Shown here: positions 54,700-64,000 of the stretch, one piece after another
Layout of the letters: each line of letters opens with the position of its first letter
Position numbering within the stretch: position 1 is the stretch's first letter
Origin: Methylocapsa sp. S129
GTDB lineage: Bacteria; Pseudomonadota; Alphaproteobacteria; Rhizobiales; Beijerinckiaceae
Length of the DNA stretch: 64,000 nucleotides
NCBI RefSeq assembly: GCF_009765995.1
Contig: NZ_LMUI01000032.1
Span: 1-64,000, forward strand
Direction of reading: 5' to 3'
Program-made: the position numbers and the translations under genes
The notes under the pieces: generated by a model
Seen by the model: only the letters and a program-made list of their open reading frames with translations
What the model was told of the DNA's origin: nothing
The model's database searches: none

Positions 54700-56019
54700 C
54701 TAGGCTTGGAAACGCGCGAGGCGGCCGATCGGAGCCCCAAGGACTTCGTCATCGCGCATGACCGTCATGCCTCGAATGATCGTCGCGACGGGCCAGCCTT
54801 GGACCGACATGCCGGCAAAAGGCGTCCACCCGCAAGGGGATGCGATCCAGCTTTCCTCGATCGTGCGCCGGCGTTTCATGTCAACGATGGTGAAATCGGC
54901 GTCGTAGCCCGCCGCGAGCCGCCCTTTGCCGATAAGACCATAAACCCGGGCAGGCCCCGCGGCCATCAGGTCGACCAAACGCGAGAGCGACAGTCTGCCG
55001 GCGTTTACGTGATCGAGCATGACGGGGACGACGGTTTGCACCCCTGTCAGTCCGGCGGGACAGTCCGGCCACGGCAATCGCTTGGCCGCCCTGGAATGGG
55101 GCGCGTGATCGGAGCCGATCGTATCGACCGTCCCGTCGCGCAGCGCCGCCCAGCTCGCCGCGCGATGGCGTTCGCCGCGGATCGGAGGGTTCATCACGCC
55201 CATCCCGCCAAGATTATCGTAGCAATCGGGCGCGACCTGGGTGAGGTGATTGACCAGCACTTCGACGCTGGCGACGTCACGGAAATCTCGCAAATATTCC
55301 AGTTCCTCCGCCGTCGACACATGCAGAATATGCGCGGGCCGGCCGGTCTTGCGCGCCAGCGCCATCAGCCGTCTCGTGCCGAGGAATGCGCATTCCTCGT
55401 CGCGCCATTCCATATGGCTGCGGTAAGGCATGCCCGAATGGAACAGGGGCTTGCGCGCGCGCAGCCGATATTCGTCTTCGCTGTGAAAGGCGATGCGGCG
55501 GCGGCCCGCCCGCATCAATCGCTCCAGATGCTCGTCATCTTCGACCAGCAAGGCGGCGGTGGAGCTGCCGGCAAAGACCTTGATCGCGCAAACGCCCGGC
55601 TGCCGTTCAAGCGCGGCCAGTGCATCGATGTTTGTCTTGGCGCCGGCGACATAGAGACCGATGTCGCACCAGCTTTGCTGCTCCGCATAGCTTCGCTTCC
55701 AGTCGAGACGGTCCTGATCGACGATCGCTGGATTGGTGTTCGGCATGTCGAACACGGTGGCGACGCCGCCCAGCACGGCGGCGCGAGTGCCCGTGGCCAG
55801 GGTTTCCACTGTCGCATCGCCGGGATCGCGAAGGTGGACATGGCTGTCGATGAGGCCCGGCAGCACATGCAGCCCGCTCGCGTCGAAGACCTCCGCGGCC
55901 GTGTGTGTGTGCAGGGCGCCGATGGCGGCGATGCGGCCGTGCAGGATGCCGACATCCGCCTGCTCTTCGCCCCAGGGGAGCATGCAGGCGCCGGCGCGTA
56001 TCAGCAGATCAAAGTGCAT
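54700..56019 (-). CDS. Cyclic amidohydrolase (dihydroorotase/allantoinase/hydantoinase group)
   Basis: A 439-residue cyclic amidohydrolase. Metal ligands are in GLIDSHVHLRDPGD, the carbamylated lysine in AIKVFAGSSTAALL, histidines in IAFHSEDE and AHILHVSTAEEL, and the catalytic aspartate in TIGSDHAPHS. The RDPG loop is closer to dihydroorotase and allantoinase than to classical D-hydantoinase (which has DPHTH). The flanking D-carbamoylase and racemase nevertheless argue for a hydantoin-like ring as substrate. ATG 56019 (MHFDLLIRAG) is preferred over 56034 because GGAG precedes it. Confidence 0.87.
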   Translation of the reverse strand: MHFDLLIRAGACMLPWGEEQADVGILHGRIAAIGALHTHTAAEVFDASGLHVLPGLIDSHVHLRDPGDATVETLATGTRAAVLGGVATVFDMPNTNPAIVDQDRLDWKRSYAEQQSWCDIGLYVAGAKTNIDALAALERQPGVCAIKVFAGSSTAALLVEDDEHLERLMRAGRRRIAFHSEDEYRLRARKPLFHSGMPYRSHMEWRDEECAFLGTRRLMALARKTGRPAHILHVSTAEELEYLRDFRDVASVEVLVNHLTQVAPDCYDNLGGMGVMNPPIRGERHRAASWAALRDGTVDTIGSDHAPHSRAAKRLPWPDCPAGLTGVQTVVPVMLDHVNAGRLSLSRLVDLMAAGPARVYGLIGKGRLAAGYDADFTIVDMKRRRTIEESWIASPCGWTPFAGMSVQGWPVATIIRGMTVMRDDEVLGAPIGRLARFQA

Positions 56020-56107
56020 CGCATCTCGCTCCATCCCAAAGGTTCGTTGCGCGGCAGTCGCCCAATACGCGGCGCGCGCCTACGGAAAGCGCCGACCTGC
56101 GAACCTC

Positions 56108-56794
56108 TCATGACTCTGCCAGAAGTAGCGCCGCCAACGCCGCCGCCACAGCCTGCTGCGTTGGCTCGACGACAGGCAGACCTATCAAATCCTGAAGGGC
56201 GCGGCGATGGCTCGCCATTCCCGCGCAACCAAGCACCAGCACGTCCGCTCCAAGGCGTGTCGCCAGACTGCGCCCGGCTTCCGCCAATCGCTCCCGGATG
56301 GCCTCGCCGGCCGTATCTTCGGCGCTGGCGTTCACGGGCCAACTCCCGGCATAGCGATCGAAAAGCCCCATTTGTCTGACATAGCGCTGCTGTCGCTGGA
56401 CTGAGGCGGGTGAGAGCGCAATAATTCCGAAGCGTTCTCCCAGCGTCAGCGCGCGAAGCAGGCCCCATTCCGCGATTCCCATCACCGGACGACCGCCCGC
56501 CGCCTCGCGCACGGTGTGCAGGCCGGGGTCGCTGAAGCAGGCGAGGACGAACGCGTCGGCGCTCTCCGCGCGCACCCAGTCCGCCAACGGCATAACGACA
56601 CTGTCCGCATCCTGTTGCGTCGCAATGCCCCGCGGTCCTGTCCGCAGACTCTCCACCACGATCTCCGGCCCTCCCGATACGCGAAGGGGCTGCAGGCCGC
56701 CGTCGATCGCGGCCGTGACGGCGAGCGATGAATTGGGGTTGATCACCAGGATGCGGTCCGGAGACCGGCTTGTCCGCGTGCTGGGGCGTCGCAC
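56108..56794 (-). CDS. Hydantoin / Asp-Glu racemase family protein
   Basis: A 228-residue racemase of the HyuE/AroM-like Asp/Glu racemase family: opening ILVINPNSSLAVTAAI, the first catalytic cysteine in AFVLACFSDPGLHT and the second in VLVLGCAGMASHRR. GTG 56794 overlaps the upstream stop (TAGTG), so the long open frame ahead of it is rejected. In hydantoin operons this enzyme interconverts D- and L-5-substituted hydantoins so that the stereospecific hydrolases can use both. Confidence 0.9.
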   Translation of the reverse strand: MRRPSTRTSRSPDRILVINPNSSLAVTAAIDGGLQPLRVSGGPEIVVESLRTGPRGIATQQDADSVVMPLADWVRAESADAFVLACFSDPGLHTVREAAGGRPVMGIAEWGLLRALTLGERFGIIALSPASVQRQQRYVRQMGLFDRYAGSWPVNASAEDTAGEAIRERLAEAGRSLATRLGADVLVLGCAGMASHRRALQDLIGLPVVEPTQQAVAAALAALLLAES

Positions 56795-57594
56795 TATGGC
56801 GCCCCGTTGATCGTGGCGCGCGGCGTCGCGCTGCTGGCGGGCAGGTTCCACTTCTTCAGCAGCGCCGCGTAACTGCCGTCGTCGATTGCTTCCTGCAACG
56901 CTTTGGCCAGAGCGGTTTGCAATGCGGCCTCCGATTTGGCGACGCCGATGCCCATCACGGTGATGTCGAAAGGCTCGCCCACAGTGGTGTAGACGCCCTG
57001 TTCCTGCGCCTGGATGAAGGGGATGGTGAGGCTGTCCTGCGCCATCGCGTCGGAGCGGCCTTGTTTGAGTTGGGAGCGCGCGTCGATGTTGTTGTCGGCG
57101 CCGAGAAAGATGACAGCCGCCCTGCCCTGGCTCTCGCAATGCGCCTGGCTCCACTCCGCGATCTGGCCAGGCAGATTGGTGCCCCGGCTGCCCGCGACTT
57201 TCTTGCCGCACAAGGCGGTTTCGTCGGCATAGGCGCTGGCGTCCGCGGCGCGCACCATGAATTGCGTGCCGGACCGCAGATAGTCCACGAAGCTGACTAG
57301 CTCGCGCCGCGGCGCGGTGTCGTTCATACCGTTGAAGAACAGTTTGATCCGCCCGGTCTGGACCGACGCCACCAATTGAGCGAACGCCGTCTCCTGCAGG
57401 TCGAATGTCACGCCGAGCCGCTCGGCCAAGCGTTGACCTAGTTCGATGTCGAAGCCCTTCAATTCGCCACTCACGGGGTCGCGCATATCGAGTGGGGGGT
57501 AGCTGGGATAGATGCCGATCGGGACGTGCGTCGGCTCGGCGGCCGCTGCCGTCAGGGTCAGCAGCAGGATCGGCGCGGCAAGACATTTGAACAT
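56794..57594 (-). CDS. Polar amino-acid ABC transporter binding protein, paralogue 1
   Basis: A 266-residue HisJ/GlnH-type binding protein with signal peptide (FKCLAAPILLLTLTAAAAE). Family segments are YPSYPPLDMRDPVSGELKGF and ETAFAQLVASVQTGRIKLFF. It carries a cysteine pair (LCGKKVAGSRGT and SQAHCESQG) also found in the two paralogues at 58510 and 60982, probably a disulfide. No permease or ATPase adjoins it directly; it likely docks to the one permease of this operon. Confidence 0.9.
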   Translation of the reverse strand: MFKCLAAPILLLTLTAAAAEPTHVPIGIYPSYPPLDMRDPVSGELKGFDIELGQRLAERLGVTFDLQETAFAQLVASVQTGRIKLFFNGMNDTAPRRELVSFVDYLRSGTQFMVRAADASAYADETALCGKKVAGSRGTNLPGQIAEWSQAHCESQGRAAVIFLGADNNIDARSQLKQGRSDAMAQDSLTIPFIQAQEQGVYTTVGEPFDITVMGIGVAKSEAALQTALAKALQEAIDDGSYAALLKKWNLPASSATPRATINGAP

Positions 57595-57638
57595 GGAAGA
57601 CAATCTCGTGGAATGGGGTGGGAGAGAAAGCGCGGCGG

Positions 57639-58523
57639 TCAGGCCGCCGCGGCTTCGTGTTTGGCGAAGTGGCCGGCGATCTCCTCTCCGGTCGCTATCC
57701 AGAGGTCCGGGCAGGACTGAGCGTATTGCAGGAACTCCCGCAACAGACGCAGGCGCATCGGTCGGCCGCTGCATTGCGGGTGCAGCACGGTGGTGACCAT
57801 CGCGCCCCAATCCCGCGTCTCATCCAGCTCGTCCTTCCAGATCGAAAGAACGTGCTCGCGCGGGAAGATCGGGCGCGGGCTGAATCGGTTCGTGAGGCCG
57901 AGCAGCCAGTCGTCGTAGCTCGCCGTAACCGGCAGTTCGATCGTCCCGGGCGCACCATTCGCGAGAACGTGACGATAGGGACGAACGTCATCGCGAAAGG
58001 AACTTGTATAGGTGATCCCGAGGCGCACGAGGGAAGAACGCAGCTCCTCGCAAAACTCGCCAGACGGCGCGCGATAACCCTTGGGCGCGACGCCGAGCCG
58101 CCGTTTCAGGACTTCGAAACCGCGCTCCAGTTCCTCTTGGATGAACGGGTCGTGCGGATCCGGCGTCAAATGGTGAAAGCCGTGGTGACCGATCTCGTGC
58201 CCCGCGCGCATGATGCTCTCGGCCATCGCCGGATGCGCCTCCACGGACCAGCCGGTGATGAAGAAAGTGGCGCGCAGCCCGAGCTGATCCATCAGTTCCA
58301 GCAGCTTGGGCGTGCCCACGCGCGCCTCGAAGCCGCCAAAGCTCATCGTGACCAGACGTTCGGCATGCGAAGGATCCTTGCCGGTCCAGGCGCTTTCCGC
58401 ATCCACGTCGAACGACAGGAACATGGCGGAACCGTAAGGATTCGGCCAGGGAAAAATGGGGGCGGCAGCGGCGGCGTTAGCGGGGCGGAGCGGAATGCCC
58501 GCGAGCGACTTACTGTCCAGCAT
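57639..58523 (-). CDS. Polysaccharide-deacetylase-fold hydrolase, imidase-like
   Basis: A 294-residue NodB-fold metallohydrolase. The metal ligands are the aspartate of FLSFDVDAESAW and the histidines of AGHEIGHHGFHH, with GYRAPSGEF and the late histidine in VTTVLHPQCSGRP. This pattern matches the soluble subgroup that includes cyclic imidases and PuuE-type allantoinase, not wall polysaccharide deacetylases; there is no signal peptide. Placed among cyclic amidohydrolase genes, I infer ring opening of a cyclic imide or hydantoin. ATG 58523 overlaps the upstream gene by 14 bases. Confidence 0.85.
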   Translation of the reverse strand: MLDSKSLAGIPLRPANAAAAAPIFPWPNPYGSAMFLSFDVDAESAWTGKDPSHAERLVTMSFGGFEARVGTPKLLELMDQLGLRATFFITGWSVEAHPAMAESIMRAGHEIGHHGFHHLTPDPHDPFIQEELERGFEVLKRRLGVAPKGYRAPSGEFCEELRSSLVRLGITYTSSFRDDVRPYRHVLANGAPGTIELPVTASYDDWLLGLTNRFSPRPIFPREHVLSIWKDELDETRDWGAMVTTVLHPQCSGRPMRLRLLREFLQYAQSCPDLWIATGEEIAGHFAKHEAAAA

Positions 58524-59334
58524 TGATCGAAGCCTTTTCGATTCCATTTGAGGAAAGACGCCACTTGCTGAGCAGCGCCTTATAAGTCCCATCGGCGATC
58601 AGCGAATCCAGCGCGCCGGCGACTGTATTTTGTAGAGCGGCATCGTCCTTCGAGATGGCGATGCCGGTAAGCTGGGCTCCGATCGGCTCGCCGATTGTCG
58701 CGTAGACGCTCGGCTCTTGCGCCATCACATAGGACAGCGTCTCATTGCCCTGAACGGCGGCGTCAATTCGCCCCTGTTTGAGCTGGGTGCGGGCGTCCGC
58801 GGAGCCTTCCGTCCCTACGAAGTTGATGGGTTTGCCGCCGCAATGCGCGTCGCTCCAGGCCGCGATCTCCTTCGGAAAGGAGGTGCGGCGGCTAGCGCCA
58901 ACGGACTTGCCGCACAGGGCCTGCATGTCGCTGAACTCGGCGGCGCGGGACGCTTGCGCGAAAAATTGCGGGCCGCTTCGCAGATAGTCCACAAAGCTGG
59001 CGGCGGGATGCCGCGACGCGAGATCGCTCATTCCCGACAGGATCGCATCCACGCGGCCTGTTCCCAACGCGGGAATCATTTGCTCGAACGCCGTCTCTTG
59101 CCAGTCGACCTTCACGCCAAGCTTGCGGGCCAGCGCTTCGCCGAGATCCACGTCAAAGCCGGTCAGCGCGTTGGAGGCGGGGTCACGAAACTCCAACGGC
59201 GGATAGTTTGGCGTCACCGCAAGGATCAGGCTGCCTCGCGCGGCGATGCGATCCGGCAATGTCTCGGCGACGACCGGGATTGTGAACAAGGTCGCGGCCA
59301 AGCAGCTTATCGTCATTGTGCAAAGCGATTTCAT
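58510..59334 (-). CDS. Polar amino-acid ABC transporter binding protein, paralogue 2
   Basis: A 274-residue secreted binding protein. Signal peptide MKSLCTMTISCLAATLFTIP ends after VVA, then come NYPPLEFRDPASNALTGFDV and ETAFEQMIPALGTGRVDAIL. The cysteine pair LCGKSVGASRRT / SDAHCGGKP is shared with its paralogues. ATG 59334 follows GGAG at six bases. It follows the ATPase gene by 23 bases, so it belongs to the same transcript. Confidence 0.9.
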   Translation of the reverse strand: MKSLCTMTISCLAATLFTIPVVAETLPDRIAARGSLILAVTPNYPPLEFRDPASNALTGFDVDLGEALARKLGVKVDWQETAFEQMIPALGTGRVDAILSGMSDLASRHPAASFVDYLRSGPQFFAQASRAAEFSDMQALCGKSVGASRRTSFPKEIAAWSDAHCGGKPINFVGTEGSADARTQLKQGRIDAAVQGNETLSYVMAQEPSVYATIGEPIGAQLTGIAISKDDAALQNTVAGALDSLIADGTYKALLSKWRLSSNGIEKASINAGQ

Positions 59335-59357
59335 CGGGAGCTCCATGTCACGGGCAA

Positions 59358-60121
<764 letters not shown>

Positions 60122-60125
<4 letters not shown>

Positions 60126-60985
60126 CCAGAGTTCCCGGTTAGACCACGGGCGAACCTTCGCTCAAGCAGCATCTGCAAAGGAGTGAGCGCCGACACGACC
60201 GCGAGATACCAAATGCCGGCCACAATCAGCAATTCGATGACGCGCGAGTTGGCGTAGTAGATATTTTCGGCGCTGTGCAGCACTTCAGGATACTGGATAA
60301 CGCTCGCCAGCGAGGTCATTTTGACCATGCTGATGAATTCATTGCCCAGCGGCGGGATCACCACGCGCATCGCCTGCGGAAGGATGATCCGGCGCAAGGC
60401 CCTAAGATGACTCATGCCGATCGCCTGGGCGGCCTCATACTGGCCAACGTCCACCGAGAGCATCCCGGCGCGCATCACCTCTGACGTATAGGCGCCCTGA
60501 TTGATGCCAAGGCCGAGTAGAGCCGAAAGAAATGGCGTCATCAGGTCCACGGCGCGGCCGGACCAGAGCCCGGGCACGCCGATGACCGGAAACACTAGCG
60601 CGAGGTTGAACCACAGTAAAAGTTGAAGGATGACCGGGGTGCCGCGGAAAAGCCAGGTGTAGCCGCCGGCGACCGCCCGCAACACAGGGTTCGGCGACAG
60701 ACGCATGATCGCGACGACCACCCCAAGCACGATGCCGAGCGCCATCGCCGCCACCGCCATCACGACGGTGTTGATGATGCCGTCGAGGATGGCGGGGACT
60801 GTCAGGAACCGACCAACATACGACCATTCGATTTGTCCATTCGCGAAGGCCCGAGCCAACGCGAGCAACGCCAGAACGATGAGCAGCGCCGCCGTCCAAC
60901 GCCCCCAGCGCATCCGGCGCGCCACCGCCAACCCGGACAAGTCCGGGAAGCCCTCGGCCAGCGCCTGCGCCGGCCCCGGGCTCAT
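60122..60985 (-). CDS. Polar amino-acid ABC transporter permease
   Basis: A 287-residue permease of the HisM/GlnP type. The family core includes [20 protein letters not shown] and the EAA loop [20 protein letters not shown], with about five membrane segments. Only one permease gene is present, so the channel is probably a homodimer. Coupled by ATGA overlaps both to the binding-protein gene upstream and the ATPase downstream. Confidence 0.94.
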
Positions 60986-61809
60986 GGCATTGCGCCGTTG
61001 ATGATAGGCTCCGCCATTGCATTGTCCTGAAGGTTGTATTTGGTCAAAGTCGCCCTGTAGGAACCATCGGCGATCAACCCGCCCAGCGCGTCAGCTAATG
61101 CATCGCGCAACGCCGTTTCGCCTTTCTTCACGGCGATGCCTTGATAACCGGTTGTGAAGGGGGCGCCGAGAACGCGATAGGTATTGGGTTCGTTGGCGAA
61201 AGCGTAAGGAATTGTCTCGCTTCCCTGCACGGCGGCGTCGATGCGGCCTTGGCGCAACTGGCTACGCGCATCGACCGTACTTTCCGCATTGACGACTTCG
61301 ATGGCGGGCTTTCCCGCGCTTTCGCAATGGGTCTTGCTCCAAGCGGCGATCTCAGCGGGAAATGATGTGCTGCGGCTCGTTCCCGCGCGCTTGCCGCAGA
61401 GATCGCTCTCCGCCTTGGCTGGGCTTCCCGCTAGGACATAGAATTGCGCGCCAGTTTTCAGATAGTCGACGAAGTCGGCGGCCTCGTGGCGGGAAACGCG
61501 ATCGGTCAGCCCGCTGATGATCAGATCCGCGCGCCCGGTCTGCAAAGACGGCATCAATTGCTCGAATGCGCTTTCAGACCAAACGATCTTCACCCCCAAA
61601 CGCTTGGCCAAAGCCTCGCCCAGGTCCACATCGAGGCCGGTCAACTGTCCGCTCGCTGGGTCCTTGTACTCCATCGGCGGATAGATTGCGTTGACGCTTG
61701 CCTGCAGCGCGCCGGCTTGCTGAATCGCCTGCGGCAATTCGGCGGAGGCCGCGCCTCCAATGCAGGACAGAGCGGCAAGGGAAAGAGCGGCCAGACGGGT
61801 GCGGTTCAT
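60982..61809 (-). CDS. Polar amino-acid ABC transporter binding protein, paralogue 3
   Basis: A 275-residue binding protein with signal peptide (MNRTRLAALSLAALSCIGGA, cleavage after SA) and family segments IYPPMEYKDPASGQLTGLDV and ESAFEQLMPSLQTGRADLII. It has the same cysteine pair (LCGKRAGTSRST / SKTHCESAG). Directly coupled to the permease, it is the main receptor candidate. Only eight bases separate it from the D-carbamoylase gene. Confidence 0.92.
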   Translation of the reverse strand: MNRTRLAALSLAALSCIGGAASAELPQAIQQAGALQASVNAIYPPMEYKDPASGQLTGLDVDLGEALAKRLGVKIVWSESAFEQLMPSLQTGRADLIISGLTDRVSRHEAADFVDYLKTGAQFYVLAGSPAKAESDLCGKRAGTSRSTSFPAEIAAWSKTHCESAGKPAIEVVNAESTVDARSQLRQGRIDAAVQGSETIPYAFANEPNTYRVLGAPFTTGYQGIAVKKGETALRDALADALGGLIADGSYRATLTKYNLQDNAMAEPIINGAMP

Positions 61810-61817
61810 GGAAAGCC

Positions 61818-62813
61818 TCAGCTTGAGGGTTGAGCGGCTCGGAAGCGATCTGTGGATTTATCGATGTTGACGAAAGCAGGTTCGATCACGCCGACCTGGC
61901 TCGTGATCGCCGCATATTGCTGGGGGCGTCGATGGGCTTCGAAGTTGAACATTTTATCTTTGCCCTGACGGCACAGATCAAGATCGCAATCGGCGACGAG
62001 TAACTCGTCGGACAATGTCGTCGCCTCAGCCACTATCCGCCCGTTCGGGTCGACAATGCATGAGCCGCCGATCAACCCGGATCCGTCCTCGTCGCCGGCT
62101 TTCGCCACGGCGACAGCCCAGGTGGAATTCATATAGGCGTTCGCCTGCGCCACCAGCTTGGAATGGAACGTGCGCAACGCTTCGTCTTCGCTCGCGCCGC
62201 CGTTCGGGTCGTATGCGGCGGAGTTGTAGCCTACGCAGACCAGTTCCACGCCCTGGAGCCCTAAAACGCGCCATGCCTCAGGCCAGCGGCGGTCATTGCA
62301 GATCATCATACCCAGGATCGCGCTCTGCCAGTCGCTGCCAGCGCGGAAGGCGGGAAAACCAAGGTCGCCATATTCGAAATAACGCTTTTCCAATTGCTGG
62401 AAGGCCGTGTTTGGTCGCGGTTCTCGAGTGCCCGGGAGATGAACCTTGCGATAGCGGCCGAGCACCGAACCGTTAGGCTCGACAAGAATCGCCGCATTAA
62501 AACGGCGCCGTTCGGGAGTGACTTCGGCATAACCGACATAGAAACCCACACGCAGTTCACGCGCGCGGTCAAACAGCGCTTGCACCGAGGGGTTGGGCAT
62601 TGATCGCTCGAAATAGGCGTCGAGCGCGTCGCCTTCGATCAACCATCGCGGAAAGAATGTCGTGAATGCGAGTTCGGGAAATATGATCAAAGTCGCGCCC
62701 TGTGCGGCCGCACCCTCCAGCAGCGCGATCATACGCAGCAGCGTTTGCTCGCGCGGGTCCGCTTTCTGGGTCGCACCCATCTGCGCCGCCGCAATTCGGA
62801 TTACTCGGCTCAT
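61818..62813 (-). CDS. N-carbamoyl-D-amino-acid amidohydrolase (D-carbamoylase, nitrilase fold)
   Basis: A 331-residue carbon-nitrogen hydrolase. Counting from ATG 62813, the catalytic triad is Glu47 (IIFPELAFTTFF), Lys123 (GRYRKVHLPG) and Cys172 (MMICNDRRWPEAW). The ICNDRRWPE sequence and the tail MFNFEAHRRPQQYAAI are those of Agrobacterium-type D-carbamoylase, which releases a D-amino acid, CO2 and ammonia. The C-terminus is somewhat longer than the usual 304 residues. It is the first gene of the operon and diverges from the LysR gene. The upstream in-frame extension crosses the promoter and is rejected. Confidence 0.93.
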   Translation of the reverse strand: MSRVIRIAAAQMGATQKADPREQTLLRMIALLEGAAAQGATLIIFPELAFTTFFPRWLIEGDALDAYFERSMPNPSVQALFDRARELRVGFYVGYAEVTPERRRFNAAILVEPNGSVLGRYRKVHLPGTREPRPNTAFQQLEKRYFEYGDLGFPAFRAGSDWQSAILGMMICNDRRWPEAWRVLGLQGVELVCVGYNSAAYDPNGGASEDEALRTFHSKLVAQANAYMNSTWAVAVAKAGDEDGSGLIGGSCIVDPNGRIVAEATTLSDELLVADCDLDLCRQGKDKMFNFEAHRRPQQYAAITSQVGVIEPAFVNIDKSTDRFRAAQPSS

Positions 62814-62852
62814 TGTGGCTTTCTGCACCCTGTTCGTGTCGGTTTTGTCCGG

Positions 62853-62934
62853 TTTTATCAGCCTGTCCGGCGCGGAGACCCAATTTTCTCGCATGACTCG
62901 AAACCCGTGTTCAATCGAGTAAGCTATGATAAAA
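62853..62934. promoter_or_regulatory. Inverted TTTTATCA sites in the LysR divergent promoter
   Basis: TTTTATCA at 62853-62860 and its inverse TGATAAAA at 62927-62934 lie at either side of the 149-base gap between the D-carbamoylase and LysR genes. In the wider context GG-TTTTATCA-GCCTG and CTA-TGATAAAA-CAGG share more bases. Spacing of about 74 bases fits two LysR sites rather than one palindrome. Confidence 0.4.
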
Positions 62935-62962
62935 CAGGGGCATCTATTCAGGGGAGTTATAG

Positions 62963-63868
62963 TTGACGCTCCGCCAGCTTGAGATTCTTCGTGCGCTGAT
63001 CCGCAATCACACAACCGTCGCCGCGGCGCGGGATCTCGCCCTATCGCAGCCGGCGGTCAGCAACGCGCTCAAGGTGATGGAGGCCCAGGCCGGGTTTGCA
63101 CTATTCGAGCGCATCAACAATCGCCTGTTTCCAACGGCTGAGGCGCTGGCGCTGCATAAAGAAGCGGAGTCCATCTTCGCCCTGCACGCCAATCTGGAAA
63201 GCCGGGTGCGGGATCTGCGCGAAAGCCGCTCAGGCCATCTGCGCATCGTGGCGACGCCGCCGCTTGCCTACAGCATCGTGCCGCCTGCCCTGAACCGCTT
63301 CCTTGGCGCCCGGCCCAAGATCCGGGTGTTCTTCGACGTGCGCCGTTACGAGGGGATCATCGAGAGCGTCACCACTCGGGTTGCGGAACTTGGCTTCGCG
63401 CTCGGCCTGTCTCGCCACCCGGGCATTGCATCCGAAGTCGTTCATCGCGGCGAAATGGTCTGCGTCATGGCGCGGGACCATAAGCTGGCTTCGCTGCCAT
63501 CCATTTCGCCGCCCGACCTGGCCGCCTATCCGTTCATCGCACTGGAACGGGGGACGCGCTTGGGGGAAGCGGTGCGCGATACCTTCGATCGCGCTAACAC
63601 GCCGTTCCGCTACACCGTGGAGGTGCGCTATTGCAACACGGCCTGCGTGCTCGCAGGAGCGAGAGTGGGCGTATCGGTGGTGGACCCGTTCTCACCGCAT
63701 CTCGGGGGGGCCCACGATCTGGCGATTCGGCCGTTCACACCACACACGCCGGCGGTTGCGTATGTGCTCTGGTCCGAAGCGCAGCCGCTGTCTCGTCTGG
63801 CCCTCGCTTTCCTCGAAGAGATACGCACCTCCGCTTCCGAGCGGCTAGTGAGGACGCCGGCGTCCTGA
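62963..63868 (+). CDS. LysR-family regulator of the hydantoin/D-amino-acid operon
   Basis: A 301-residue LysR protein. The winged helix occupies residues 1-60 (LRQLEILRALIRNHTTVAAA; LSQPAVSNALKVME), and the effector domain begins near residue 90 (SGHLRIVATPPLAYSIVPPA). The start is TTG 62963, six bases after GGGGAG, and matches the usual LysR beginning; no ATG fits. It diverges from the D-carbamoylase operon and probably activates it when substrate is present. Confidence 0.92.
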   Translation: MTLRQLEILRALIRNHTTVAAARDLALSQPAVSNALKVMEAQAGFALFERINNRLFPTAEALALHKEAESIFALHANLESRVRDLRESRSGHLRIVATPPLAYSIVPPALNRFLGARPKIRVFFDVRRYEGIIESVTTRVAELGFALGLSRHPGIASEVVHRGEMVCVMARDHKLASLPSISPPDLAAYPFIALERGTRLGEAVRDTFDRANTPFRYTVEVRYCNTACVLAGARVGVSVVDPFSPHLGGAHDLAIRPFTPHTPAVAYVLWSEAQPLSRLALAFLEEIRTSASERLVRTPAS

Positions 63869-64000
63869 CACGGGCGCTGCCAGATCAACGGGCGTCGTCA
63901 CCTTGACGCGCTGCCTAGAGTCCGTGGCTATCCAAGTGGCGCGAACAAGAACGTTCGATGGTTCCGCCTATGTGACCCCCCAAAGCCGGCGATCGCACGG

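Noticed and set aside
56795-57586. A 264-codon extension of the racemase frame through the upstream binding-protein gene
   Set aside because: It is the binding-protein gene in another phase; GTG 56794 overlapping its stop is the better start.
63869-64000. Possible gene start at the right edge
   Set aside because: Too short to judge, and no ribosome site or recognisable peptide was seen.

Overview
The window reads as a high-GC alphaproteobacterial chromosome segment, most likely Hyphomicrobiales. This is an inference from protein flavour: PaaX plus TetR control of phenylacetate genes, a fused indolepyruvate oxidoreductase of about 1150 residues, and a cytochrome o oxidase of alphaproteobacterial type. 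I saw no rRNA, tRNA or CRISPR array and no intact mobile element. Nearly all of the DNA is catabolic operons with their transporters and regulators.

Layout. (1) 142-5918: a divergent IclR regulator and an operon for an unknown, probably aromatic or xenobiotic compound: VOC protein, luciferase-like flavin monooxygenase, flavin reductase fused to an IclR effector domain, alpha/beta hydrolase and MFS carrier. (2) 5919-8277: a patch of decayed genes (ABC transporter tail, LysR without its DNA-binding domain, a SnoaL-like gene with an in-frame stop) around one intact SnoaL-like gene. (3) 8278-20372: a MocR regulator divergent from a tight operon that starts with class II (degradative) HMG-CoA reductase and ends with HMG-CoA lyase. 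Between them lie a complete ribose-type ABC importer, an extra binding protein and two SMP-30/strictosidine-synthase-like beta-propellers, one fused to a permease. I read this as a mevalonate (probably mevalonolactone) uptake and breakdown system; it is the most interesting locus here.

(4) 20505-40984: a phenylacetate regulon. It has livFGMHK, paaG-paaI-paaK-tetR-paaZ-ethD on the plus strand, paaABCDE with paaX and a second paralogous TetR on the minus strand, then a fused indolepyruvate/phenylpyruvate oxidoreductase and a divergent Lrp regulator. Together they could take arylpyruvates or phenylacetate to phenylacetyl-CoA, then to the epoxide, the oxepin and the opened ring. The later paaF, paaH and paaJ steps are not in the window. 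(5) 41158-43406: an ornithine-cyclodeaminase-family gene and an M20 amidohydrolase.

(6) 43739-51973: a large MscS channel, two small hypothetical genes, and a cytochrome o ubiquinol oxidase operon whose subunits I and III are one polypeptide. (7) 52218-63868: a minus-strand operon with a divergent LysR regulator. It encodes a D-carbamoylase, a cyclic amidohydrolase, a hydantoin/Asp-Glu racemase, an imidase-like polysaccharide-deacetylase-fold enzyme, a second amidohydrolase, a D-amino-acid transaminase, and a polar amino-acid ABC importer with one ATPase, one permease and three paralogous binding proteins. The set fits use of hydantoins, cyclic imides or N-carbamoyl-D-amino acids as nitrogen source.
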